Below, piece after piece: positions 1 through 5,055 of a stretch of 5,055 nt of DNA (positions are counted from its first letter, which is position 1; every line of letters starts with the position of its first letter). A program made the translations under genes and the position numbers. The DNA is from CAYWNA01 sp964459305 (GTDB taxonomy: Bacteria > Planctomycetota > Planctomycetia > Pirellulales > Pirellulaceae), in NCBI GenBank assembly GCA_964459305.1, contig CAYWNA010000445.1:1-5055 (forward strand), written 5' to 3'. The notes beneath the pieces were generated by a model. The model saw nothing but the letters and a program-made list of their open reading frames with translations, was not told where the DNA came from and made no database searches.

Positions 1-1572
1 GTGCGACCCATGGTCTCGAAACTGTACGAATCCGAAAACGAGTTGTTCAGCGATTCTGAAGAGGAGATTGGGCTTTCCCAGGATCAGATCTTGGCGATTC
101 CGCAAGGCGAAGTCTGCGGCGCCGTTGTTGCCCCGGAAAAGGGGCCCCCGGCGCTGGTGGCATTGATCGAGGTCGGTGATAGCATGCCTTTCGCGCAAAA
201 AATAATCGAGCTAATCGACCAACAAATGTCCCGGCAGGCGGTGAAGACGTCTACGGAGTCCGTCCGCGGCACCACGCTCAGCATCTTCGATATGCCCGGC
301 GAACAGGAACGTCAGGTCATCCACTTTGATAAAGACGGCGTAATTGTTGTATCCACCAACTTGGATGTCACGAAGGAACTGCTGAAAGCGTGGGACGGCG
401 AGGATGTACCGACGCTAGCGGACAATAAGCGATTCACTGCGATCATGAAACGCTGTGCGGGAAGCGAAGGTGAGGCTCCGCAGATCTCGTTCTTTGTCGA
501 CCCGATCGAATTGGCCGCACGCGCGACCCGCGGTAACATGGGTGCCGCGGCGGGCATGGCCATGTTGCCCGTGTTGGGCCTGGACGGAGTTCAAGCCATC
601 GGTGGAAGCTTGGCTTTTGCCACCGAGGAATACGACGGCATCATGCACCTGCACCTGCTGCTGGACAGCCCGCGTTCCGGAGTGATCCAGATGTTAGCCC
701 TCCGTTCCGGCGACACCACCCCGGAACCGTGGGTGCCATCGGACGTGGTGAATTACGTGACTCTGAACTGGGACTTCGACAAGACGTACTCGGCGCTCGG
801 CACGCTGTACAACGAAATCCGCGGCGAGGACGCTCTGGAAAGGGATTTCAACCAGCGGTTTTCCGATCAATTGGACGTCGACTTCGAGAAGGACGTCTTG
901 GAAGCTCTGGAGGGCCGCGTGACGTACGTCGGGTGGATTGTGAGACCTGCCCGAATGAACAGCCGCGCCAATTTGGTAGGCGTAAAACTGAAAGACGCCA
1001 AGAAGTTCCGAAAGGTCTTCGATCAAGTGGTCGCTAAGTTCGAGAAGCGGCTGAGAGAAGAAAGCTTCGGCGGCGTCACGTACTACGCGGCAGCGGATCG
1101 CTCAAAACCTGGTCGCAAACGACCCGTACGTCCACTGATGCGCAGGCCGGAACCAGCGGTGGCGATATTCGGAGACTACCTGCTGCTGACCGATAGTGCC
1201 GAACTGCTCAAGCATTGTATCGCCACGAAGAGCGATCCATCACAGTCGCTCGCAAGCCAGTTGGAGTTCAAGCTGATCGCCAGCAAGATTCGTCGTCGGC
1301 CGGGCGGCGTGGAGCCGGGACTGCTGTCGTTCGACCAGCCGGAGGAAGGAATGCGATTGCTATACGATTTGGCGACCTCGAAAAACGTGCGCGAACGGCT
1401 TGCGACGGGAGCGGAAGGTAACAAAGCGCTGGCAGCTCTCGACAAAGCGCTCAAGGACAACCCGCTGCCGCCATTTGCCGTAATGGCCAAGTATCTGGCG
1501 CCCGGCGGTTCCCTACTGACGAACGACGAAACAGGTTTTCACTACACCAGTTTCACGCTCAAACGAAAGTAG
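1..1572 (+). CDS. Planctomycete DUF3352-like hypothetical protein, 5'-partial
   Basis: The frame is open from the first base and ends at TAG 1570-1572, giving at least 523 residues. I treat it as truncated at the window edge: it opens with soluble helical sequence (SKLYESENELFSDSEEEIGL) with no signal peptide or start context, and then enters a stretch (ILAIPQGEVCGAVV, about residues 30-43) that in planctomycete relatives, as I remember them, lies well inside the protein after a secretion signal. The GTG at base 1 is therefore probably internal. Other landmarks are a Gly/Ala-rich hydrophobic segment at about 178-205 (GNMGAAAGMAMLPVLGLDGV), a basic stretch PGRKRPVRPLMRRP near 366-379, and a C-terminus LPPFAVMAKYLAPGG followed by DETGFHYTSFTLKRK. 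I see no catalytic motif. The DUF3352-type assignment comes from remembered family appearance, not a search. Function is unknown; an exported location is inferred from relatives. It ends 244 bp from the convergent Nudix gene. Confidence 0.8.
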   Translation: MRPMVSKLYESENELFSDSEEEIGLSQDQILAIPQGEVCGAVVAPEKGPPALVALIEVGDSMPFAQKIIELIDQQMSRQAVKTSTESVRGTTLSIFDMPGEQERQVIHFDKDGVIVVSTNLDVTKELLKAWDGEDVPTLADNKRFTAIMKRCAGSEGEAPQISFFVDPIELAARATRGNMGAAAGMAMLPVLGLDGVQAIGGSLAFATEEYDGIMHLHLLLDSPRSGVIQMLALRSGDTTPEPWVPSDVVNYVTLNWDFDKTYSALGTLYNEIRGEDALERDFNQRFSDQLDVDFEKDVLEALEGRVTYVGWIVRPARMNSRANLVGVKLKDAKKFRKVFDQVVAKFEKRLREESFGGVTYYAAADRSKPGRKRPVRPLMRRPEPAVAIFGDYLLLTDSAELLKHCIATKSDPSQSLASQLEFKLIASKIRRRPGGVEPGLLSFDQPEEGMRLLYDLATSKNVRERLATGAEGNKALAALDKALKDNPLPPFAVMAKYLAPGGSLLTNDETGFHYTSFTLKRK

Positions 1573-1581
1573 GTCCCGCCT

Positions 1582-1600
1582 GCTGGGCCTTGATCCCAGC
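1582..1600 (+). terminator. Weak terminator-like hairpin after the first gene
   Basis: Ten bases after the TAG of the upstream gene, GCTGGG (1582-1587) pairs with CCCAGC (1595-1600) around a 7-base loop. The stem is short and GC-rich and is followed by TTGATCAA rather than a T-run, so intrinsic termination is only a possibility. Position is the main support. Confidence 0.25.
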
Positions 1601-1613
1601 TTGATCAACGTGA

Positions 1614-1632
1614 GGCACGTTTCCAGCGTGCC
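1614..1632. repeat. Small perfect hairpin (6-bp stem)
   Basis: GGCACG (1614-1619) and CGTGCC (1627-1632) form a perfect 6-bp stem around the 7-base loop TTTCCAG. Just downstream, GAGGC (1650-1654) can pair with GCCTC (1673-1677). These lie in the 3' region between two convergent genes and could be terminator-like, or pieces of a dispersed intergenic repeat. No T-run follows. Confidence 0.3.
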
Positions 1633-1739
1633 AATCCGCGGAAGTTGGTGAGGCAACGCACGTCAGAAATGCGCCTCGCATGCCAGCATCCCTGCAGCCG
1701 CTGCCCTGAAGTCATACCATCCGCGGACGAATCTGACCT

Positions 1740-1803
1740 GTAGCCGAACTCGCCAAAGTTTGGTTCTTCCCTACGCAGACCAAAGTCTGGCGACTTCGGC
1801 TAC
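1740..1803. repeat. Large imperfect inverted repeat (25-nt arms, 14-nt loop)
   Basis: The arms 1740-1764 and 1779-1803 are reverse complements at 22 of 25 positions, around the 14-base loop 1765-1778. The outer end of each arm reads GTAGCCGA. The element lies between two convergent genes and may act as a bidirectional terminator, or it may be a palindromic extragenic repeat. The right arm runs straight into a 55-bp element that recurs inverted at 5001-5055, which favours a dispersed repeat over a locus-specific terminator. No transposase or target-site duplication is visible. Confidence 0.75.
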
Positions 1804-1839
1804 ATTCGGAAAAGTGTCAATCCTGGCCGCGGGTGGTAT
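1785..1839 (+). repeat. Dispersed 55-bp element, copy 1
   Basis: This segment matches the reverse complement of 5001-5055 at 50 of 55 positions; mismatches fall at 1805, 1810, 1829, 1833 and 1834. It comprises the inner and outer part of a hairpin arm (GTCTGGCGACTTCGGCTAC) followed by a non-palindromic stretch containing AAAGTGTCAATCCTGGCC. Similarity stops at 1839/1840, exactly where the assembly overlap begins. Read on the minus strand after gap collapse, it supplies the last six codons and the TGA of the Nudix gene. Confidence 0.85.
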
Positions 1840-2544
1840 ATATCGGGGGCACCCCACGCCGTTGGTCGGCAACTGCGTGCAGGCCGGCGTATACNNNNNN
1901 NNNNNNNNNNNNNNNNNNNNNNNNNNNNNNNNNNNNNNNNNNNNNNNNNNNNNNNNNNNNNNNNNNNNNNNNNNNNNNNNNNNNNNNNNNNNNNATATCG
2001 GGGGCACCCCACGCCGTTGGTCGGCAACTGCGTGCAGGCCGGCGTATACTTTGACGTCGATCTGTTTTCCCTGCCGTGCTTGTTCGTCCAGCCAGCCGGA
2101 AATGTCGCCCAACGGTACCGCATGTACCGTGATGTCTTCCGAAGCGTCGCCTCCGCCTGCGGCCACTCGCTCCACACCCTCGGCAAAGAAGAACGTCAGT
2201 TGTTCGCTTGTGATCCCGGCGGAAGGGGGGCCGTGGAAAAGCCGGACCATGTCTTTCGCTTGATATCCAGTCTCTTCCAGCAACTCCCTCCTAGCTGCCG
2301 TCTTCAGTGACTCATCTTCTTCCCCTGGTATGTCTCCAGCCAAACCTGCGGGCAACTCGATCACTCGGCCGTCTACCGGCGGTCGGTACTGCTCAACCAA
2401 TAGCAGCTTACCATCAGCAGTCACGGCAACTATTGCGACGATCCCGCAGATGTCTATCCGCTCGACGTATTCCCAACCACGTCGCCGGACGAGGCGCAGA
2501 TGAGTGGCTTCAACGATAATTTGTACATCGCTTTGTTCGCTCAT
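1817..2544 (-). CDS. Nudix hydrolase, ADP-ribose pyrophosphatase-like (interrupted by assembly gap)
   Basis: Enzymes of this family cleave ADP-ribose to AMP and ribose 5-phosphate in the cytoplasm, or act on related nucleoside diphosphate sugars. The protein starts MSEQSDVQ, with AAGG six bases before the ATG. Landmarks are LLLVEQYRPP (47-56), ELPAG (63-67), the Nudix helix RELLEETGY (86-94, metal-binding glutamates 87, 90 and 91), and GPPSAGITSEQLTFFFAEG (105-123), typical of the ADP-ribose pyrophosphatase branch. The loop between ELPAG and the Nudix helix is about five residues longer than the GX5EX7REUXEEXGU spacing. Residues 1-183 are directly readable (2544 down to 1996). The 100 Ns then intervene between identical 55-bp flanks. 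Removing one flank plus the Ns continues the frame as YTTRGQD and TGA at 1817-1819, giving 190 residues. Reading through the Ns as written shifts the frame and produces a false tail. The family assignment is strong, the substrate uncertain and the C-terminus inferred. Confidence 0.85.
1840..1894. repeat. Left copy of identical 55-bp gap flank
   Basis: It is identical over all 55 bases to 1995-2049, and directly abuts the run of Ns. In the Nudix reading frame the sequence encodes VYAGLHAVADQRRGVPPI. Two exact copies on either side of a 100-N gap are best explained as a contig overlap that was not merged, not as a biological duplication. Confidence 0.95.
1895..1994. other. Assembly gap of 100 N
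   Basis: Exactly 100 Ns, a conventional placeholder length for a gap of unknown size. Because the flanks overlap by 55 identical bases, the true gap is probably negative: the contigs overlap and no sequence is missing. The overlap length suggests a de Bruijn graph k-mer near 55, an inference from the number alone. Confidence 0.97.
1995..2049. repeat. Right copy of identical 55-bp gap flank
   Basis: Identical to 1840-1894. This copy is continuous with the readable part of the Nudix gene and encodes its residues 166-183 in the correct frame, so it is the authentic genomic position of the sequence. Confidence 0.95.
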
Positions 2545-2863
2545 GTGCTACCTTGTACCAGCGAAGATTCCCCGCTGCCACCCGGTTCGAACGTTTTTGC
2601 CGGTTGTGACGGTGGCGCTAAGCCAAGGTGATCGCGCCAGTCTTCAGTCGCTTGCAGTCAAAATCCCTAAGTTGAGTTATTCACGGACGGCCGCATGAGG
2701 ATGAGAATAAGTTAGATAAGACTAGGGCAAGTAGGCAGTTTTGCGTGGGGCCTAGTATGTCGCCGAATTGAAAATAACAGGCGAAACGCGCCGCGGCCTA
2801 GGATACCCCAGGGCCGCGTGTGACCGCATTGGACATAAGCGTTCGGCAGAGAGAGTGTTCCCT
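2545..2863. promoter_or_regulatory. Divergent intergenic region, presumed promoters of both flanking genes
   Basis: These 319 bp separate the starts of the minus-strand Nudix gene and the plus-strand secreted-protein gene, so both promoters should lie here. The A+T-rich part is about 2660-2725. I see no -35/-10 pair good enough to call; TTGAGT (2672-2677) lacks a convincing partner at the right distance. I find no supported small gene, tRNA or riboswitch. A 7-bp hairpin (2792-2818) is listed separately. Confidence 0.4.
2792..2818. repeat. GC-rich hairpin upstream of the secreted-protein gene
   Basis: CGCGGCC (2792-2798) and GGCCGCG (2812-2818) make a perfect 7-bp stem around a 13-base loop that includes GGATACCCC. 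It ends 45 bases before the chosen ATG at 2864. It could be a leader structure or a small intergenic repeat; no ligand-binding RNA class is recognised. Confidence 0.35.
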
Positions 2864-3718
2864 ATGATCTCGCATGGTTTTTGTTTCACGCGCAGGCAGA
2901 TTCTTGCGTTGGCCGTGATGGCGCTGGCAACGACGCCGTTGCACGCCCAGCGTGCGTGCATTCCGCGCGAACACCACGAGTGGGGACGCTTCAACGAAGG
3001 GTCGTGGACGCAAGTTCGTAAGGTCGCCGAGGAATTTGATGAACGGGGCAATCTCAAGAGCGTCAGCACAATAGAAACCAAGACGACGTTGACGCGGGTT
3101 ACTACCACGGGCTGCACGTTGCGTTTGGAGGTAACCGTCGAAGTTGCGGGCAAGCGTATCGTGGCGCAGCCGCGGGATGTTCATCTTGGATATTTGGGAC
3201 AAGCGAGCGGCGAAACGGCCGTGATCAAGCGGACAAGAACCGAGGTGCTGGAAGTCGGGGGAAAGTCGGTTTCGTGCCAGGTCTTTGAGGTCACGATCAA
3301 TGGCGCTGATGAGAGCACCGTCAGCACGATGCACTGCTCCGATTCTCTGCCTCCGTTCGTCCTGAAGCGAGTGACCATCTCAAGCACGCCGGAAGGGAAG
3401 AATCCACACCATCGGACGCAGGTTGATGTCGTAGCCGTCGAGATGCCCCACAGAGTCCTGGCGGAAATCAAGACCGCTGCCCACATCCGCACGGTGAAGA
3501 AGCACGCCAAGGGTTCGACTTACACGTTGGAGGTCTTTTGCGCTGACGTACCTGGAGGGGTCGCGTCCCATACGTCGAAGGACTTGGACGAGGCTGGGCG
3601 ACTGATTCGCCGCAGCACATTGGAGTTGCTGGACTATGAGGTCGCCGACAGGCGGAGGCTGTTCGGGCGATTCCTCCGTAACCGTGCAAGCAGAGCCTCG
3701 GTACGAGTCGCACCGTGA
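2864..3718 (+). CDS. Secreted protein of unknown function
   Basis: The ATG at 2864 gives 284 residues. I prefer it to the TTG at 2768 because the upstream 32 codons put charged sequence in front of an otherwise complete signal peptide, and because GAGAGAG (2849-2855) lies eight bases before the ATG. The N-terminus MISHGFCFTRRQILALAVMA with TTPLHAQ predicts export and cleavage near residue 28. TRRQIL resembles a twin-arginine signal, but Sec export is equally possible. The mature part begins near CIPREHHEWGRFNEGSW (32-48) and then looks beta-rich, with alternating polar and hydrophobic strands such as CTLRLEVTVEVAGKRI (84-99). Five cysteines (32, 84, 138, 158, 226) could form disulphides. Two segments look vaguely alike (W/Y, a basic stretch, then DERGNL or DEAGRL followed by Ser/Thr), at about 48-75 and 206-253, hinting at an internal duplication. 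Similar proteins are, from memory, known in planctomycetes without a function. It converges on the next gene with 20 bp between stops. Confidence 0.8.
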   Translation: MISHGFCFTRRQILALAVMALATTPLHAQRACIPREHHEWGRFNEGSWTQVRKVAEEFDERGNLKSVSTIETKTTLTRVTTTGCTLRLEVTVEVAGKRIVAQPRDVHLGYLGQASGETAVIKRTRTEVLEVGGKSVSCQVFEVTINGADESTVSTMHCSDSLPPFVLKRVTISSTPEGKNPHHRTQVDVVAVEMPHRVLAEIKTAAHIRTVKKHAKGSTYTLEVFCADVPGGVASHTSKDLDEAGRLIRRSTLELLDYEVADRRRLFGRFLRNRASRASVRVAP

Positions 3719-3738
3719 GGCGGGCAGGGGCCAGCCTA

Positions 3739-4824
3739 CTAGCGACGCTGGAGAAAACGGCGATTGAAGATCTCGGGATCGAACGGGTCCCGGGGCAGGT
3801 ATTCCGTGCCCGGATCAGACGCCGGTTTTTCGCGTCTGTTCAGTGAATGCCCACAAGCGGGCGTAGCGGCGGGCGCCGTCTTCCCATCTCCATCTGTTGG
3901 TTTGGGAGGACCGACAGGCTGAAGATAACTGGTCTGAAGCAGGTTGAGCGACCCCGGAGTGATGGTATCGGGAGCCCGATCCTCTTGCCCACGTGCTACT
4001 CGCTTCACCCAACCCGCCAGGAGTTCATACTGCAGTTGGTCACGCTCACCAAAAATGGCGTTTTCGGCATTGCCGTGGGGGCTACTGATCGCGGCAAGCA
4101 GCGGGCTGTTCTCTGGGCACTGTCTGTCCACCTGCTGCAACGCTGAGTAGAGATTTCGCTGAGTGAATCGCCGAGTCAAACTTCTGCCCAACGAAGGGCG
4201 GACCAAACGAAACACGGATTCGGAGCGAGTGCCGTGGCAAGTGCTGGCTCCGCAGTGATTCACCAGCAACGGCTGGACGTGCGCCGTGAACGACTCGACT
4301 GCGCCCTCTGGCAATTCGCGCATCGTCCGTTCCAGTTCGTCCAAACTGACCACCGTTCCGCTTTCCTGCTTTCCTCTCAGCGTAGGAAGGGGCCTGCTGA
4401 CGGCCAACTGCAGACGCCGCTCCAACACACGGATCCCAGGATGGTCGGGTTCGACGTTGATCGCCGCCAGCAATTCGTCCGCCGCACGCGTCAGTAACGA
4501 ATGCCGAAGGCACCACTCGGCCAGTTCCAGGTGAGGTGCGGCACCGCGTCCCCGTAATGCCGCTCGCTTGCGGCAATACACTTCGTCGAGATCAACGCAG
4601 TGCATTTCGACATCACGCGTGGGGATCCGTAATTCCCCCTTCTCGCCCAGCGTAACAAGGTGCCTGTCGCCGACCGCCGTGATGCGTCCCTCCAGGACTT
4701 GGCCGTTGCGCAACACAAGCACCCCCTCACGCGGCCCGTCCCAGGCTTCGGCAGCAACAGCGAGGACCGGGGAAAGGAGAGCAAGGCAAGCGGCGAATGC
4801 GAACTTACGGAGAAAGGGCAACAT
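3739..4824 (-). CDS. Secreted planctomycete protein with a CX4CH cytochrome c-like motif
   Basis: The protein has 361 residues, ATG to TAG. A signal peptide is clear: MLPFLRKFAFAACLALLSP, with cleavage probable near AVA-AEA (24/25), which places it in the periplasm or envelope and supports this start even though no Shine-Dalgarno sequence precedes the ATG. Residues 34-78 (VLVLRNGQVLEGRI onward) look like a small beta-barrel of the Sm/SH3-like type common at the front of planctomycete secreted proteins. Residues 83-140 are helical, LAEWCLRHSLLTRAADELLA then EPDHPG and LERRLQL, resembling a TPR-like pair. Residues 178-275 resemble a planctomycete cytochrome c-like domain: SFTAHVQPLLVNHCGASTCHG holds CX4CH (C191, C196, H197), followed by SPLLAAISSPHG and IFGERDQLQYELLAGWV. 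The tail after 285 is Pro-, Asp- and Arg-rich and probably disordered. Covalent haem binding is inferred; CX4CH is rarer than CXXCH, and the cysteines could instead be structural. Partner and reaction are unknown. Confidence 0.85.
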   Translation of the reverse strand: MLPFLRKFAFAACLALLSPVLAVAAEAWDGPREGVLVLRNGQVLEGRITAVGDRHLVTLGEKGELRIPTRDVEMHCVDLDEVYCRKRAALRGRGAAPHLELAEWCLRHSLLTRAADELLAAINVEPDHPGIRVLERRLQLAVSRPLPTLRGKQESGTVVSLDELERTMRELPEGAVESFTAHVQPLLVNHCGASTCHGTRSESVFRLVRPSLGRSLTRRFTQRNLYSALQQVDRQCPENSPLLAAISSPHGNAENAIFGERDQLQYELLAGWVKRVARGQEDRAPDTITPGSLNLLQTSYLQPVGPPKPTDGDGKTAPAATPACGHSLNRREKPASDPGTEYLPRDPFDPEIFNRRFLQRR

Positions 4825-4937
4825 GGCCGGGGAACGTTATCCGATTGCCGCCCGGACGTCAACAGAGACTGGTGAAGAAGTGGCGGGGCGCAGGAACGGG
4901 TTTGTGGGACGCCAAGGACGCGTCGACAAGACTCGTA

Positions 4938-4999
4938 GCTGGATTCGCAAGAATTCAGGCGGTGAGGGGGCAATCCGTCTGAATTCTTGCGAATCCAGC
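4938..4999. repeat. Near-perfect large hairpin (25-bp stem, 12-nt loop)
   Basis: The arms 4938-4962 and 4975-4999 are reverse complements except for one position, which is a G-T wobble, around the 12-base loop 4963-4974. Each arm contains GGATTCGCAAGAATTC or its complement. It lies about 115 bp upstream of the start of the minus-strand CX4CH gene and no gene is visible to its right, so a terminator for an unseen neighbour or a palindromic extragenic repeat are both possible. No T-run follows in either direction. The near-absence of mismatches suggests recent acquisition or selection on structure. Confidence 0.85.
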
Positions 5000-5000
5000 A

Positions 5001-5055
5001 ATACCGGCCGTGGCCAGGATTGACACTTTCCCGCATGTAGCCGAAGTCGCCAGAC
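5001..5055 (-). repeat. Dispersed 55-bp element, copy 2 (cut by window end)
   Basis: Inverted relative to copy 1 at 1785-1839, with 50 of 55 bases the same. It begins two bases from a large hairpin and ends inside what at copy 1 is the right arm of another hairpin, so the matching left arm probably lies just past the window. This copy is not in a gene, showing that the element is not simply conserved Nudix coding sequence. Confidence 0.85.

Noticed and set aside
694..1026. Opposite-strand open frames within the first gene, and similar ones across the other three genes
   Set aside because: They overlap well-supported genes, have no ribosome-binding site or family features, and are expected by chance in G+C-rich coding DNA.
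1840..2049. A biological tandem duplication of 55 bp
   Set aside because: Perfect identity, immediate contact with a standard 100-N gap, and a length typical of an assembler k-mer all favour an unmerged overlap.
1771..2544. A 257-residue minus-strand reading frame that runs through the Ns
   Set aside because: The part beyond the Ns retranslates the duplicated 55-bp flank in a different frame from the first copy, so the tail is an assembly artefact; the collapsed frame ending at 1817 is preferred.
2768..2863. TTG start adding 32 residues to the secreted protein
   Set aside because: It would bury the signal peptide behind charged sequence, has no convincing ribosome-binding site, and covers a GC-rich hairpin.
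4783..4824. Lipoprotein signal (FAAC at residues 10-13) in the CX4CH protein
   Set aside because: The hydrophobic stretch before the cysteine is too short, Phe at -3 is atypical, and hydrophobic sequence continues past it to a standard signal-peptidase I site.
4568..5023. A plus-strand open frame overlapping the start of the CX4CH gene and the hairpin block
   Set aside because: It is antisense to a clear signal peptide and runs through the hairpin repeat; its translation has low-complexity Ser/Arg character and no recognisable domain.
5019..5042. TTGACA inside the repeat (also on the minus strand near 1820) as a -35 promoter box
   Set aside because: No acceptable -10 element lies 16-18 bases downstream in either copy.
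4938..5055. CRISPR-like array
   Set aside because: There are no direct repeats separated by regular spacers; the structure is palindromic and no cas-like gene is present.

Overview
The window reads as a piece of a planctomycete chromosome (Planctomycetota, probably a Pirellulales-like lineage), most likely from a draft or metagenome assembly. The evidence is three secreted or envelope-type proteins of kinds I associate with planctomycetes, a G+C-rich composition, long intergenic regions with hairpin-forming repeats, and a 100-N scaffold gap. I see no RNA gene, insertion sequence, transposase, CRISPR array or defence system.

Layout. (1) 1-1572, + strand: the 3' part of a large protein whose N-terminus lies upstream of the window; it resembles planctomycete DUF3352-type hypothetical proteins. 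(2) 1573-1816: an intergenic region with several small hairpins and one large inverted repeat (1740-1803). (3) 1817-2544, - strand: a Nudix hydrolase of the ADP-ribose pyrophosphatase type, interrupted by an assembly gap (1895-1994). The gap is flanked by two identical 55-bp copies (1840-1894 and 1995-2049), which looks like an unmerged contig overlap. Collapsing it gives a 190-residue protein. (4) 2545-2863: a divergent intergenic region. (5) 2864-3718, + strand: a small secreted protein of unknown function. (6) 3739-4824, - strand, convergent with the previous gene across 20 bp: a secreted protein with an N-terminal small beta-domain, a helical TPR-like stretch and a CX4CH haem-c-like motif. 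(7) 4825-5055: the upstream region of that gene, ending in a near-perfect 25-bp-stem hairpin (4938-4999) and a second, inverted copy (5001-5055) of the repeat that lies next to the Nudix gene.

The four genes do not form an evident operon or pathway: their orientations alternate (+, -, +, -) and only the Nudix enzyme has a predictable biochemical role. The most interesting signal is the repeat family. One 55-bp element occurs twice in opposite orientation with 50 of 55 bases the same, beside large hairpins whose arms resemble each other. At the first site the element appears to supply the last codons and the stop of the Nudix gene, and its edge coincides exactly with the assembly break. I found no convincing new multi-gene system here.
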